A stretch of 64,000 nt of DNA from Porticoccaceae bacterium (GCA_029252555.1 JAQXBF010000025.1:1-64000), one strand, 5' to 3'. Positions 1-11,655 are shown, numbered from the stretch's first letter. Program-made: numbers and translations. The notes: generated by a model not told the origin, from the sequence alone.

Positions 1-2084
1 ATGCCGTCCATCAGCGCACCCTCAATCACATGCAGTGGGCGTTCAGCGCCCTGGCGAGCCTCTTCGGTGTCCTCTTCTATAAATGTGGTAATGCCTTTCA
101 CCAGCGCATGCTCAAGACGGCGATTGACATTCCCTTCGCGCCAGCTCAGGTCTTCAGCTTTGGACTGAGTCGAGCCATCACCACGGTACTTGTCGGCAAT
201 GGCCAGCAGATTTTCTGTGCCTTCGGGCGTGCGGAACAGCACCACATCTTCAACCACATCACGCAGCTCTGCGGGCAGATCATCGTATACCGCCAACTGC
301 CCGGCATTAACAATGCCCATGCTTAAGCCTTCGCGAATAGCATGGTAGAGAAACACCGAGTGAATAGCCTCGCGCACCGGGTTATTGCCGCGGAACGAAA
401 ACGACACATTGGAGATGCCGCCGCTAATCAGCGCATGGGGCAGATTGTTTTTAATCCAGCCGCTGGCTTCGATAAAGTCGAGACCATAGCGATTGTGCTC
501 TTCAATGCCCGTGGCCACCGCAAACACATTGGGGTCAAAGATAATATCTTCCGCGGGAAAGCCAATCTCATTGACCAGCAGATCGTAGCTGCGCTGACAG
601 ATTTGCTGGCGACGCTCTAGGTTATCGGCCTGGCCATCTTCATCAAACGCCATCACCACAATAGCGGCGCCATGCTGTTTGCACAGCTTGGCTTTTTCAA
701 TAAACTCGTCGCCGCCTTCTTTAAGGCTGATGCTGTTGACCACGGCCTTACCCTGAATGCACTTCAGGCCCGCTTCAATCACCTCCCATTTGGAGGAGTC
801 GACCATAATTGGCACCCGGGAAATTTCTGGCTCCGAGGCAATCAGATGTAAAAACTTGACCATGGCTGGCAATGACTCAAGCATGCCTTCGTCCATATTT
901 ACATCGATAATCTGTGCGCCATTAATCACCTGCTGGCGAGCAACTGCAAGAGCAGCATCGTAGTTCTCTTCCAGAATTAGGCGCTTAAATACCGCCGAGC
1001 CGGTGACATTGCAGCGCTCACCCACATTCACAAAGAGCGAATCAGCGGTGATCGTAAAGGGCTCTAACCCTGAGAGGCGGCAGGCGGGCCTGATGGTGGG
1101 AACCTGTCGAGGTTTTAAGCTGGCCACGGCATCGGCGATGGCACGAATATGCTCCGGCGTGGTACCGCAGCAACCACCCACAATATTTAGCAGGCCAGCA
1201 CTGGCAAATTCTGCCACGGTCTCCGCCATAGTCACTGGGTCGAGGTCATAGCCACCAAATTCATTGGGCAACCCAGCGTTGGGGTGGGCGGTGACCAGAG
1301 TATCAGCGACCGTCGAAATCTCCAGTAGATGAGGGCGCAGCTCTTCTGGCCCCAGAGCGCAATTTAAGCCAACACTAACCGGATTACTGTGGCGCACAGA
1401 GTTCCAGAAGGCCTCCGGAGTTTGCCCGGATAGGGTGCGTCCGCTGGCATCGGTAATGGTGCCACTAATCATAATAGGCAGCTCTATGCCTAATTCTTCA
1501 AACACCTTCTGCACCGCAAACAGTGCGGCTTTGGCATTTAGGGTATCGAAGATGGTTTCGACCATAATCAGGTCTACGCCGCCTTCGATCAGCGCATGGG
1601 TAGACTCGGTGTAGTCTTCAACCAACTCATCAAAGGTTACATTGCGGGCGCCCGGATCATTCACATCCGGCGACAGGGATGCAGTGCGACTGGTCGGCCC
1701 CAAGATACCGGCTACAAAGCGAGGGCGCTCGGGTGTGGCGAACTCATCGACAGCCTTGCGCGCAAGCAGGGCAGAGGCAACATTGATCTCGCGTGAAATG
1801 GCCTCCATTTGATAATCCGCCTGAGAAACTCGGGTCGAATTAAAGGTATTGGTTTCAATAATATCGGCGCCAGCCTTAAGGTAGGCGCGATGGATATCGC
1901 AGATAATCTCAGGCTGGGTAATGCTCAACAGGTCATTATTGCCCTTGAGCTCGGTGTGCCAGTCGGCAAAACGCGCCCCGCGGAAGTGCCCTTCCTCGAG
2001 GGTATGGCGCTGAATCATAGTACCCATGGCGCCATCCAGAACTAAAATGCGTTGCTGGGCTGCGTCTAGTATCTTTTGCGACAT
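1..2084 (-). CDS. metH: Methionine synthase (cobalamin-dependent), N-terminal part; truncated by the window edge
   Basis: Reverse-strand reading frame from ATG at 2084 ([36 protein letters not shown]...) runs open to base 1; homocysteine-binding domain motifs ([11 protein letters not shown]) and start of pterin-binding domain ([13 protein letters not shown]). Absent from ORF track because it has no stop in the window. Confidence 0.95.
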   Translation of the reverse strand, partial: MSQKILDAAQQRILVLDGAMGTMIQRHTLEEGHFRGARFADWHTELKGNNDLLSITQPEIICDIHRAYLKAGADIIETNTFNSTRVSQADYQMEAISREINVASALLARKAVDEFATPERPRFVAGILGPTSRTASLSPDVNDPGARNVTFDELVEDYTESTHALIEGGVDLIMVETIFDTLNAKAALFAVQKVFEELGIELPIMISGTITDASGRTLSGQTPEAFWNSVRHSNPVSVGLNCALGPEELRPHLLEISTVADTLVTAHPNAGLPNEFGGYDLDPVTMAETVAEFASAGLLNIVGGCCGTTPEHIRAIADAVASLKPRQVPTIRPACRLSGLEPFTITADSLFVNVGERCNVTGSAVFKRLILEENYDAALAVARQQVINGAQIIDVNMDEGMLESLPAMVKFLHLIASEPEISRVPIMVDSSKWEVIEAGLKCIQGKAVVNSISLKEGGDEFIEKAKLCKQHGAAIVVMAFDEDGQADNLERRQQICQRSYDLLVNEIGFPAEDIIFDPNVFAVATGIEEHNRYGLDFIEASGWIKNNLPHALISGGISNVSFSFRGNNPVREAIHSVFLYHAIREGLSMGIVNAGQLAVYDDLPAELRDVVEDVVLFRTPEGTENLLAIADKYRGDGSTQSKAEDLSWREGNVNRRLEHALVKGITTFIEEDTEEARQGAERPLHVIEGALMDG

Positions 2085-2116
2085 AATGCTGTTCCGTGCC
2101 TTTGCTTGCCTGCTGT

Positions 2117-2132
2117 ATCAAAATATTTTGAT
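2117..2132. promoter_or_regulatory. Perfect 16-bp palindrome ATCAAAATATTTTGAT in metH/nfuA divergent intergenic region
   Basis: Read directly; 33 bp upstream of the metH ATG. Confidence 0.4.
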
Positions 2133-2272
2133 GGATGAGCATGATACCAAGATAAATCTAAAAAGCGACCTTTAATGTCAACTAAGCGTTGGCCTAGTCA
2201 GGGGGATGGCGTAAAATAGCTTCGTTAATCACTCAAGATTAGGCAATAAAGCGAATATTTTAGGACATCATT

Positions 2273-2854
2273 ATGCTCAATGTGACAATTACAGAGTCTG
2301 CTCAGGGCTATCTTGCTGGCCTGCTGGAAAAACAAAACTGCGAAGGTATTGGCGTTCGTATGTTTGTCAGCGACCCCGGCACACCTAAAGCTGAAACCTG
2401 TATTGCCTACAGCCGCCCCGGGGAGCATAACGAAGAGGATATGGTTGTGGAGTACGAGGCATTTAATGCCTACTTCGAACAGCGTAGCATTCCCTTTCTG
2501 GATGAAGCCAAGGTAGATTTTGCCGAAGATAAGTTTGGTGGCCAGCTGACGATTCGCGCGCCCAATTCAAGGCTGCCCAATGTTACTGACGATAGCCCGA
2601 TTGAAGATAAAGTGAACTACCTGCTGTATAATGAGATTAATCCCGGTCTGGCTTCTCACGGCGGCGTTGTGTCGCTTTCCGAGATGGCAGAAGGCTTTGC
2701 TGTGCTGGAGTTTGGCGGTGGTTGTCAGGGTTGTTCAGCGGTGGATTTGACGCTGAAAGAGGGTGTTGAGAAAACCTTGATGGAAAAGATTCCTGAGCTG
2801 AAGGGTGTAAGGGATATGACTGACCATACAGATACCTCAAACGCTTATATGTGA
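2273..2854 (+). CDS. nfuA: Fe-S biogenesis protein NfuA
   Basis: 193 aa; HesB-like N-terminus and C-terminal NifU-like domain with CxxC ([19 protein letters not shown]). Confidence 0.93.
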   Translation: MLNVTITESAQGYLAGLLEKQNCEGIGVRMFVSDPGTPKAETCIAYSRPGEHNEEDMVVEYEAFNAYFEQRSIPFLDEAKVDFAEDKFGGQLTIRAPNSRLPNVTDDSPIEDKVNYLLYNEINPGLASHGGVVSLSEMAEGFAVLEFGGGCQGCSAVDLTLKEGVEKTLMEKIPELKGVRDMTDHTDTSNAYM

Positions 2855-2864
2855 CAGGCGAAAG

Positions 2865-3010
2865 CCTGTCATGTTGAGCGAAGCGAAACACCCCTAGATC
2901 CTTCACTGCGTTGAGGATGACAGTGTTAGGCACCGCAGGACGATAGTAATCCTGCGATGCGTAAGTGACCCCTAGTCGCTTAGCTCTGTCGGGATGACAG
3001 TGTGTTGGGT
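2865..3010. repeat. Dispersed intergenic repeat, copy A (GTCATGTTGAGCGAAGCGAAACA...CTAGATCCTTCACTGCG...GATGACAG)
   Basis: Same word set recurs at ~22741, ~23238, ~25895 and ~27008. Confidence 0.6.
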
Positions 3011-3029
3011 GCTTCATTATGACCGGAGC

Positions 3030-5651
3030 TTAAGCCCCAGCCACTTCCACAATCTGCTCCGCTGCAATCAACTTGCCTTCCTCAGCCGACTTCTGGAACG
3101 ACTCAATCTGGTCAAAGTTCATATAGCTATAAACCTCGGCCGCCATTGAATCAATCTTGCTGGCGTATTCCATATACTCAGCAGGGGTTGGCAGTCGACC
3201 CAAAATACCACCCACAGAGGCAAGCTCGGCACTGGTTAGGTAAACATTGGCACCATCGCCTAAACGGTTGGGGAAGTTACGAGTAGATGTAGACAGTACT
3301 GTTGCACCAGCTAACACACGCGCTTGGTTACCCATGCACAGTGAACAGCCTGGCATCTCTGTACGAGCACCGACTTTACCGTAAATATTGTAGTAGCCTT
3401 CTTCCATTAGCGTATGGGCATCCATACGCGTCGGCGGGCAGATCCAGAATCTGGAATCTACTGAGCCGGCTTCATCGAGCAGTTTACCTGCGGCGCGGAA
3501 GTGACCAATATTGGTCATGCATGAACCGATAAATACTTCATCAACGTTGTCGCCAGCCACTTCTGACAGCAGCTTGGCATCATCTGGGTCATTGGGGCAG
3601 CACACGATTGGCTCTTTGATATCGGCGAGATCAATCTCGATCACGGCGGCATATTCTGCATCGCTATCTGCTGACATCAATGTTGGCTCGGCCAACCATT
3701 CTTCCATCTTGCGTACACGGCGTTCTAATGTGCGTACATCACCATAGCCTTCGGCGATCATCCAGCGCAGCAGTGTTGCGTTGGATTTGAGGTATTCGGC
3801 GACAGAATCTCCACCCAGCTTAATGGTGCAGCCTGCGGCTGAACGTTCTGCTGATGCGTCTGATAATTCAAAGGCTTGCTCTACGGTTAGGCCTTCGATG
3901 CCTTCGCCTTCAATTTCCAAGATGCGGCCACTGAAGAAATTCTTTTTGCCTTTCTTCTCTACGGTTAGCAAACCTTCTTTAATACCGTAGTAAGGAATGG
4001 CATGCACAAGATCACGCAGAGTGATACCGGGCTGCATCTTGCCTTTAAAGCGCACTAGCACTGACTCGGGCATATCCAATGGCATAACACCTGTGGCCGC
4101 TGCGAAAGCGACTAGGCCTGAACCGCCCGGGAATGAAATACCCATAGGGAATCTGGTGTGTGAATCGCCACCGGTACCTACTGTATCGGGGAGCAACATA
4201 CGGTTAAGCCAGCTGTGAATAATGCCGTCACCTGGACGCAGTGAGATACCGCCACGGTTCATAATAAAATCCGGTAGGCTGTGCTGGGTGTCGATGTCAA
4301 CGGGCTTGGGGTAGGCCGCTGTGTGACAGAAAGACTGCATCACCAGATCCGTTGAGAAGCCAAGGCAAGCCAGATCTTTCAACTCGTCTCTAGTCATTGG
4401 GCCAGTGGTATCCTGGGAGCCAACGGTAGTCATCTTGGGCTCACAGTAAGTGCCCGGGCGAATGCCTTCGACACCACAGGCTTTGCCGACCATTTTTTGG
4501 GCTAGCGTGTAGCCTGCATCAGATTCAACTGGTGCGGTTGGCTGGCGGAATACATCTGATGGTGCCAGGCCCATATGCTCGCGAGCACGCTGAGTTAGGC
4601 CGCGGCCTACGATCAGGTTGATGCGGCCATCGGCCTGTACTTCATCGAGAATCACTTCTGATTTGTGTTCAAATTCTGAAACCACTTCGCCAGCTTCGTT
4701 AAGGATTTTGCCGTCGTAGGGGAAGATTTCAATCACATCGCCATTGTTAATGTTGTCCACTGGGGCTTCAAAGACTAACGCGCCAGCATCTTCCATAGTG
4801 TTAAAGAAGATCGGGGCTACCTTGCTGCCGAAGCAGATGCCGCCAGAGCGCTTGTTGGGTACGCCGGGCATATCTTCACCGAAGAACCACAGCACGGAGT
4901 TTGTAGCGGACTTACGAGATGAGCCTGTACCAACCACATCGCCGATAAAGGCAACGGGCAAGCCGCGGGCTTTTAACTCTTCGATCTGGGTCATGGGGCC
5001 GGTGACACCATGCTCTTCTGGGTGCATGCCGTCGCGGGTCATTTTAAACATGGCGCGGGCGTGCAGTGGGATATCCGGACGTGACCATGCATCCTGTGCA
5101 GGAGAGAGGTCATCGGTATTGATTTCGCCGGTGGCTTTAAATACGGCCACTTTAATGCTCTGGGGAACTGCATCGTTGGACGTGAACCATTCTGCATCTG
5201 CCCAAGACTGCATCACCGCTTTTGCATTTGCATTGCCGGCACCAGCTTTTTCAGCCACATCATGGAAGGCATCAAATACTAGCAATGTGCTCTTTAATTC
5301 TTCAGCGGCCTGAGCTGCCAGCTCTGCATCGTCGAGCAGGGCAACCAGAGTTGCTACGTTGTAGCCGCCGTGCATATTGCCGAGCAGGGTTACTGCGGCA
5401 CTGCGATCAATCAGGGGAGATGAAGCTTCACCGTTAACAATCGCGCTCAAAAAGCCAGCTTTAACATAGGCGGCTTCGTCTACACCTGGTGGCACTCGGT
5501 TGGCGATCAGGTCGAGCAGAAACTCTTCTTCACCAGCTGGTGGATTCTTCAGCAGCTCTACCAGGCCTGCGGTCCATTCTGGATCCAGTGGCTTGGCGGG
5601 GATATTCTGTGTGGCGCGTTCTGCGACGTGGGCGCGATAAGCTTCTAGCAC
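3030..5651 (-). CDS. acnB: Bifunctional aconitate hydratase 2 / 2-methylisocitrate dehydratase (AcnB)
   Basis: EAYRAHVAERA...PPAGEEEFLLDLIANRVPPGVDEAAYVKAGFL typical of AcnB; GTG start at 5651 preceded by AAGGAG with 9-nt spacing is preferred to the ORF-track ATG at 5714. Confidence 0.95.
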   Translation of the reverse strand: MLEAYRAHVAERATQNIPAKPLDPEWTAGLVELLKNPPAGEEEFLLDLIANRVPPGVDEAAYVKAGFLSAIVNGEASSPLIDRSAAVTLLGNMHGGYNVATLVALLDDAELAAQAAEELKSTLLVFDAFHDVAEKAGAGNANAKAVMQSWADAEWFTSNDAVPQSIKVAVFKATGEINTDDLSPAQDAWSRPDIPLHARAMFKMTRDGMHPEEHGVTGPMTQIEELKARGLPVAFIGDVVGTGSSRKSATNSVLWFFGEDMPGVPNKRSGGICFGSKVAPIFFNTMEDAGALVFEAPVDNINNGDVIEIFPYDGKILNEAGEVVSEFEHKSEVILDEVQADGRINLIVGRGLTQRAREHMGLAPSDVFRQPTAPVESDAGYTLAQKMVGKACGVEGIRPGTYCEPKMTTVGSQDTTGPMTRDELKDLACLGFSTDLVMQSFCHTAAYPKPVDIDTQHSLPDFIMNRGGISLRPGDGIIHSWLNRMLLPDTVGTGGDSHTRFPMGISFPGGSGLVAFAAATGVMPLDMPESVLVRFKGKMQPGITLRDLVHAIPYYGIKEGLLTVEKKGKKNFFSGRILEIEGEGIEGLTVEQAFELSDASAERSAAGCTIKLGGDSVAEYLKSNATLLRWMIAEGYGDVRTLERRVRKMEEWLAEPTLMSADSDAEYAAVIEIDLADIKEPIVCCPNDPDDAKLLSEVAGDNVDEVFIGSCMTNIGHFRAAGKLLDEAGSVDSRFWICPPTRMDAHTLMEEGYYNIYGKVGARTEMPGCSLCMGNQARVLAGATVLSTSTRNFPNRLGDGANVYLTSAELASVGGILGRLPTPAEYMEYASKIDSMAAEVYSYMNFDQIESFQKSAEEGKLIAAEQIVEVAGA

Positions 5652-5880
5652 TTGGTGCTTCTCCTTAACTATTATGATTCCTCCGGCACCCGCGGTGGCT
5701 GCTGGATTTAACACGAAATTATACGGGAATTTGTAGTTTATTTACATGTTTATGGGCTATAACCATTATTATTCCGGTGGCTTTGGTAATTAAGATTCAA
5801 AAAACTGTTGTGCGGCCGGTTTGTCCGGTAATCTGCGCGGATATTTTAAGTCTGAGCCTTTATGACCAACATAAGCCTTT

Positions 5881-6594
5881 ATGAATAGCCAGCGTACCGC
5901 TGTGAAGCTCGGCGGGCGTCTTAGTCAGCTGGGCAATATGCTCCAGCAGCAATACGCCATTATATGGGACTGTTGCTGTGATCATGGTTTGCTGGGTATG
6001 TCATTGCTGCAAAGAAAGCAGGCCGATAAGGTGGTTTTTGTTGATATCCTCAAGCCGCAAATGGCCCTACTAGAAAGCGAGTTGCAGCAGCGTTTCCCAA
6101 AAAGTGATTACGACTGGCAGGTTGTTTGCCAAGATTTGCGGGAGGTTAGGCTGCCTCCTATTAAACCCCAGCTATTTGTCATTGCAGGGGTTGGCGGCAA
6201 CAAAACCATCGAATTTATTAACAGCTTATGCGCAGGCATGCCAGAGCTGCCATTTGATCTGCTGCTCTGTTCGGTACATGGCAATTATGCGATGCGAAAA
6301 GCATTGATGAATCAGGGGTTTTGTTTGCGCCAAGAGCAGATTATTCTGGAAAATAAGCGCTTTTATGAAGCCATTTATGTGACAAAAAATGCCGGTGAGG
6401 CAATTGTGGCCACAGGCAGTGATATGTGGGATTTTCGGCAGGCCCACCATCAGGCCTATTTGCAAAGGACGCTGCAGCACTACCGCAAAAAGGCCGCAGC
6501 AAACTCAGCCGAATTTCGCGCAGTTGTAGATGAATATGAGAGGCTGCTGCCAGGGGCGCTCGGGTCAGAAATTAAGGATAAAGTGGTTGGCTAA
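5881..6594 (+). CDS. SAM-dependent methyltransferase, TrmK/COG2384-like (tRNA m1A22 type)
   Basis: WDCCCDHGLLGMSLL SAM-binding motif, FVIAGVGGNKTIEFI; overall pattern of TrmK family. Confidence 0.6.
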   Translation: MNSQRTAVKLGGRLSQLGNMLQQQYAIIWDCCCDHGLLGMSLLQRKQADKVVFVDILKPQMALLESELQQRFPKSDYDWQVVCQDLREVRLPPIKPQLFVIAGVGGNKTIEFINSLCAGMPELPFDLLLCSVHGNYAMRKALMNQGFCLRQEQIILENKRFYEAIYVTKNAGEAIVATGSDMWDFRQAHHQAYLQRTLQHYRKKAAANSAEFRAVVDEYERLLPGALGSEIKDKVVG

Positions 6595-6609
6595 CAAGGT
6601 GATTAAGCA

Positions 6610-7254
6610 ATGATAAAACTCTATGGTTTCAGCATGAGTAACTACCACGCAATGGTTAAGGTTTTTCTGTTGGAGAAGGCGTTCGATTTTGAGGAGGTGT
6701 ATATTGAGCCAAGCTACAGCGAGCCATTCCTTGAATTGAGCCCCATGGGTAAAGTGCCGTGTATTGAGGTGGACGAGGGCTATCTCAGTGAAACTACGGC
6801 GATTTTGGACTTTTTGGAGAGTTGCCTTCCGGAGGAACCATTGGTTGCTGCAGATAACTTTCACCGAGCGCAAATGGCGCAGCTGATTAAAACGGTTGAG
6901 CTGTATATTGGCATTGAGTCAGCGCGGGTGATGGGCTATGTTTTTTTTGGTCGCGAGCTAAACCAAGCAGTGGCAGATGAAGTAAAACCCACCATGGTGA
7001 AGGGCGCCGCGGCGTTGCAGCGGCTAGCGTCTTTTTCACCCTATATGCTGGGTGATCAAGCCTGCATGGCAGACTTTTTTGCCTACTATGTCTTTTTGCT
7101 GGCGCGGCCCGTGGCTAAAAAGGTCTGGGGTTGGGAGCTTGCCGATGATATTGCGGGCCTCGATGGCTGGATGAAGCTCATGGCTCAGCGGCCAATGGTC
7201 AAGCTGGTGGATGATGAGCGTAAAGCGGCAATTAAAAACATGATGGCAGGTTAG
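6610..7254 (+). CDS. Glutathione S-transferase family protein
   Basis: Thioredoxin-like N-terminus (IKLYGFSMSNYHAMVKVFLLEKAFDFEEV), SPMGKVPCIEVDEGYLSETTAILDFLE. Confidence 0.85.
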   Translation: MIKLYGFSMSNYHAMVKVFLLEKAFDFEEVYIEPSYSEPFLELSPMGKVPCIEVDEGYLSETTAILDFLESCLPEEPLVAADNFHRAQMAQLIKTVELYIGIESARVMGYVFFGRELNQAVADEVKPTMVKGAAALQRLASFSPYMLGDQACMADFFAYYVFLLARPVAKKVWGWELADDIAGLDGWMKLMAQRPMVKLVDDERKAAIKNMMAG

Positions 7255-7263
7255 AAAATTCTT

Positions 7264-7899
7264 ATGACAGCCCCAAGCTTAACTGTAGCTACCAACAGCG
7301 CCTTGGAAGAGATTCAGGCGTTTTTACCCTGTGCCACGCCAGATAAATGGTTGGAGAACGCGCTGGATAATCAAACACTGATGCTGATTGACCATGCCAA
7401 CTGTGAGAAGAAGGCGGCCAGCACGGCGCTTAACCTGATCTATCGCTACACCGACAACTTTGAGTTATTAAATAAAATGTCGCGGCTGGCTCGGGAAGAG
7501 ATGCGTCATTTTGAGCAGGTGATTGGGATTATGAAGCGCCGCAATGTAAATTATCTGCATATCTCTGCCTCGCGCTATGCTGCTGGTATGCGCGAATTGG
7601 CGCGCCCTGATGAGCCGGGTAAGCTAATTGATGTATTGGTTATTGGTGCCTTTATTGAGGCGCGTTCCTGCGAACGTTTTGCCTGCTTGGCACCTTACTT
7701 AGATGACGAGCTAGATGCTTTTTACAGCTCTTTGCTTAAGTCCGAGGGCCGTCATTTTCAGGATTATTTAAAGCTGGCGAAAAAGACTGCTGGTGAGGCT
7801 GGCATTGCTGATCGAGTTGCGCTATTTGCGGAGCGCGAGCAGCATTTAATTGAACAGCCGGATAGCGAGTTTAGGTTTCATTCTGGCCCCGTACTGTAA
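7264..7899 (+). CDS. miaE: tRNA-(ms[2]io[6]A)-hydroxylase MiaE
   Basis: Diiron ferritin-like motifs (DHANCEKKAASTAL, EEMRHFEQV, EARSCERFACLAP, EGRHFQDYL). Confidence 0.9.
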   Translation: MTAPSLTVATNSALEEIQAFLPCATPDKWLENALDNQTLMLIDHANCEKKAASTALNLIYRYTDNFELLNKMSRLAREEMRHFEQVIGIMKRRNVNYLHISASRYAAGMRELARPDEPGKLIDVLVIGAFIEARSCERFACLAPYLDDELDAFYSSLLKSEGRHFQDYLKLAKKTAGEAGIADRVALFAEREQHLIEQPDSEFRFHSGPVL

Positions 7900-8001
7900 A
7901 GGTTATCTTTGGCCAGTGCCTTATACCCTTATGGGGTACTGATGAACCATTGCCGTCAATCTACTATTGCTTGATTAACAATATTTTACCTGGTGTGTCC
8001 T

Positions 8002-9825
8002 ATGAACAATAATTCTATATTCTCCATGGCTGTTTCGCTTTTGGCGGCTGCTGTATTTCTCTCTGGCTGCGCGCCTTCTGAAACAGAATCCCAACGGGCC
8101 AATGCGACCTACGACGCACTATTTATGGAGCGTTTAAAAGATAGCCCGGAATATATGGCATACCTTGGCATGCGTGAACGCTATGACGAATGGGACGACT
8201 ATTCTCAGGCGTCTTTTGATGACTCGGTTGCGATGACAGAAAAGCATCTTGCAACCCTTAGTGAGATTGATGCTGAGTCTCTAGATAAATCCGCAGCATT
8301 GAGTTTAACCCTCTATATCCAGCGTTTAGAGACTGGCTTGGCCGATACCAAGTGGCGTTATCACGGTTACCCGGTAAACCAAATGTTTGGAGTGCATTCC
8401 AGTATTCCAAGTTTTTTAATTAATCAGCACCTGATTGCTAATGTGCAAGAGGCAGAGGCTTATATTGCTCGGGTTAATGGGGTGCCCGAGGTGTTGGGGC
8501 ATGTTGTTGAGGATTTAAATATCCGCGCCGATAAGGGCATTATTGCGCCTAAGTTTGTGTTCCCTCACAGTATCCGCGATAGCCAAAATATTATTGCTCA
8601 TATTGGGGTTAATGCTGTTGGTGCAGGTGCTGACGAAGGTGCTGAGGAAAACCCTCTTTTGGCTGACTTTAAAACCAAGCTCAATAAGTTGGAGCTTGAT
8701 GAGGGAGTTAAAGCAGAGCTTATAGGGCAGCTCAATAGTGCACTTGCCGAGCGTTTTGCACCTGCTTATATTAGTTTGATTGCTACTTTGGAGGAGCTGA
8801 AGGAACGCTCTGAAGGTAATTTTGGTGTTTGGAAACTGCCTGATGGCGCGGCATATTATGCTAACTCCTTGAAGCGTATTACCACCACGGATATGACGCC
8901 AGACGAGATTCATCAGCTGGGTCTAGATGAGGTTGCGCGCATCCATGCTGAGATGCGCAGCATTATGCAGCGGGTTAATTTTGAGGGCGACCTGCGAGAT
9001 TTCTTCGGTTTTATGCGCACTGACCCACAGTTTTATCTGGGTGATACCGATGAGGGTCGCGCTGCCTACTTAGCGAAATCTGTGCGAGTTATTGAAGATA
9101 TGGAAGGGCGCTTGGATGAGCTTTTTTATACCAAGCCAGAAGCAGATTTAATTGTGAAGGCGGTTGAGCCATTTCGGGAGAAGTCTGCGGGCCGTGCCTT
9201 CTATCAGCGCGGTGCCGAAGACGGTTCTCGCCCCGGCACCTACTATGCCAACCTTTATCGCATGCAGGATATGCCGACCTATGATTTAGAGGCGCTGGCG
9301 TATCACGAGGGTATTCCTGGCCATCATATGCAGGGTTCTATTTCTCAGGAGCAGCAGTCATTGCCCATGTTCCGCCGTCATGGTGGATACACGGCTTACT
9401 CGGAAGGCTGGGGCCTGTATTCGGAATTTATTCCTAAAGAGATGGGTTTATACAGCAACCCTTACTCTGATTTTGGTCGTTTGAGTATGGAAATTTGGCG
9501 TGCCTGCCGCCTGGTGGTTGATACGGGTTTGCACCATAAACGTTGGACTCGCGAAGAGGCCATCGACTACCTGACTTATAATACCTCAAGCTCTGTGGAA
9601 GCGAATACCAAGGCTATCGAGCGATATATGGTTATGCCTGGTCAGGCGACGGCCTATAAGGTCGGTATGCTGAAAATATTAGAACTCCGTGAGCAAGCTA
9701 GAGCGGATTTGGGGGATAAGTTTGATATCCGTGGTTACCATGAGGTGGTGCTGAGTAATGGCGCAGTGCCGTTAAATGTTCTTGAGACCTTAGTTGATCA
9801 ATGGGTTGCTGAAACTAAGGGCTGA
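8002..9825 (+). CDS. DUF885 family lipoprotein (putative metallopeptidase-like)
   Basis: Signal peptide with lipobox LSGC; HEGIPGHHMQ motif typical of DUF885. ATG at 8002 preferred over GTG at 7993. Confidence 0.85.
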   Translation: MNNNSIFSMAVSLLAAAVFLSGCAPSETESQRANATYDALFMERLKDSPEYMAYLGMRERYDEWDDYSQASFDDSVAMTEKHLATLSEIDAESLDKSAALSLTLYIQRLETGLADTKWRYHGYPVNQMFGVHSSIPSFLINQHLIANVQEAEAYIARVNGVPEVLGHVVEDLNIRADKGIIAPKFVFPHSIRDSQNIIAHIGVNAVGAGADEGAEENPLLADFKTKLNKLELDEGVKAELIGQLNSALAERFAPAYISLIATLEELKERSEGNFGVWKLPDGAAYYANSLKRITTTDMTPDEIHQLGLDEVARIHAEMRSIMQRVNFEGDLRDFFGFMRTDPQFYLGDTDEGRAAYLAKSVRVIEDMEGRLDELFYTKPEADLIVKAVEPFREKSAGRAFYQRGAEDGSRPGTYYANLYRMQDMPTYDLEALAYHEGIPGHHMQGSISQEQQSLPMFRRHGGYTAYSEGWGLYSEFIPKEMGLYSNPYSDFGRLSMEIWRACRLVVDTGLHHKRWTREEAIDYLTYNTSSSVEANTKAIERYMVMPGQATAYKVGMLKILELREQARADLGDKFDIRGYHEVVLSNGAVPLNVLETLVDQWVAETKG

Positions 9826-9861
9826 CAGTTCTGCTATCGCAGATGGTAATAAAGCAGATAT

Positions 9862-9890
9862 AAAAAAAGGCAGCTTGGGCTGCCTTTTTT
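9862..9890. terminator. Bidirectional intrinsic terminator (AAAAAAAGGCAGCTTGGGCTGCCTTTTTT)
   Basis: GGCAGC/GCTGCC stem with A/T tracts, between convergent genes. Confidence 0.85.
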
Positions 9891-9930
9891 ACGCAATTAT
9901 CAAGCAAAGATTCTAATTTGCTCTAAACCA

Positions 9931-11217
9931 TTATCTATCTTCTACTGGTGTGTAATCGCGGATATCTGCACCAGTGTACAACTGACGCGGGCGACCAATT
10001 CTGTAGGGGTGAGTAATCATTTCATTCCAGTGAGAAATCCAGCCAACGGTGCGGCCAGTGGCAAAAATTACGGTAAACATCTCTACGGGAATACCCAGCG
10101 CTTTAAGAATAATACCTGAGTAGAAATCTACGTTGGGGTAGAGCTTCTTGGAGACAAAGTATTCATCTTCAAGGGCAATTTTCTCTAGCTTTTTCGCTAG
10201 GCGGAACAGCGGGTCATTTTGCAAGCCGAGAACTTCCAGCACTTCATTGCAGCTTTCGCGCATTACTGTGGCTCTTGGATCGTAGTTTTTATACACCCGG
10301 TGTCCAAAGCCCATCAGGCGGAATGGGTCGTTCTTGTCTTTGGCCTTGGCAACGTACTCTTCAATATTATCTTCATGGCCAATTTCTTCGAGCATTACCA
10401 ATACGGCTTCGTTAGCTCCGCCGTGAGCAGGTCCCCACAACGCAGCAATACCAGCGGCAATGCAGGAGAATGGGTTGGCGCCAGAAGAGCCAGCCAATCG
10501 CACTGTAGATGTAGAGGCATTTTGCTCATGGTCTGCGTGCAACAGGAAGATACGATCCATTGCGCGAGCAATAGCTGGCTCTACCTTGTAGGGTTCGCAG
10601 GGAGTGCCAAACATCATGTGCAGAAAGTTTTCTGAATAAGACAATGAGTTATCTGGGTAGATAAACGGCTGGCCGCTAAAGTGCTTGTGGCACATGGCAG
10701 CAATGGTGGGCATCTTGGCAATCAGGCGGTGAGCGGAAATTTTACGGTGCTCTTCGTTAGTGATATCCAAAGAGTCGTGGTAGAACGAAGACATCGCGCC
10801 CACAACACCACAGAGCATGGCCATTGGGTGAGCGTCGTAGCGGAAGCCGCTAATAAAATGCTCAATCGAACGGTTAACCATGGTGTGATATTTAATGGTG
10901 CTTTCAAACTCTGTTTTTTGCTCTGCATTAGGCAGTGCGCCTTCCAGCAGCAGGTAACAGGTTTCTAAATAATCTGATTTGTCGGCCAGTTCTTCAATCG
11001 GGTAGCCACGGTGCAACAAAACACCTTTGTTTCCGTCAATGTAAGTAATATCAGATTGACAGGCAGCAGTGGCAGAAAAGCCTGGGTCGTAGGTAAAGAA
11101 CCCGTGGCTTCCTAGGGTGCCTATATCGATTACATCTTGCCCTCTGGTTCCTTTAAGAACCGGCAATTCAATAGGCGTTTCGCCGTCGATAGTCAGGGTT
11201 GCTTTGCGATCGGTCAT
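9931..11217 (-). CDS. gltA: Citrate synthase (type II)
   Basis: [53 protein letters not shown]. Confidence 0.97.
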   Translation of the reverse strand: MTDRKATLTIDGETPIELPVLKGTRGQDVIDIGTLGSHGFFTYDPGFSATAACQSDITYIDGNKGVLLHRGYPIEELADKSDYLETCYLLLEGALPNAEQKTEFESTIKYHTMVNRSIEHFISGFRYDAHPMAMLCGVVGAMSSFYHDSLDITNEEHRKISAHRLIAKMPTIAAMCHKHFSGQPFIYPDNSLSYSENFLHMMFGTPCEPYKVEPAIARAMDRIFLLHADHEQNASTSTVRLAGSSGANPFSCIAAGIAALWGPAHGGANEAVLVMLEEIGHEDNIEEYVAKAKDKNDPFRLMGFGHRVYKNYDPRATVMRESCNEVLEVLGLQNDPLFRLAKKLEKIALEDEYFVSKKLYPNVDFYSGIILKALGIPVEMFTVIFATGRTVGWISHWNEMITHPYRIGRPRQLYTGADIRDYTPVEDR

Positions 11218-11655
11218 ACTTGGTCCTCAGAAAACCTACGTGGAATGGGGGTAAAAAAGCGACTGCAATGATAGATGTTCAGGCTAAATTGTCAACTTAA
11301 ACCCGTGTCTGAAATCTCTATTGCTTGATGTTTGAAGGCCTTGGCGCACACAAGAGATACTCGGTATTCATTGATTAAATGCCTTTAATCAAAGACTCTG
11401 CCGTACTTTCGTCGGTAACATTAGTCTTTAAAACGTTGGATCACTGATTGAAGGCGAGTGATCGACATCGAAGCTCGGTTATTATCAAAAGGTATAGCGG
11501 TTTTGCGTTTTGTGAATTGAATTTAGTGGCTCAGGTAACTATAATCCTGCGCCATCCAACAGACGGTCTAAGCTTCTTCCATCTTGCCTTAATCGTTGTT
11601 GAGTTATTTTAAATCCATTTCCGTTGATTCGGATCATCTTTTTAAGGTACTACCT

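Noticed and set aside
2637-3017. 126-aa minus ORF over nfuA 3' end and repeat copy A
   Set aside because: Runs through nfuA antisense and the dispersed repeat; repeat-derived translation (HPDRAKRLGV, ILNAVKDLGVFRFAQHD) is a common false ORF.
4744-5313. 189-aa + strand ORF inside acnB
   Set aside because: Antisense to a strongly supported acnB; composition is a shadow of the coding strand with no recognisable domain.
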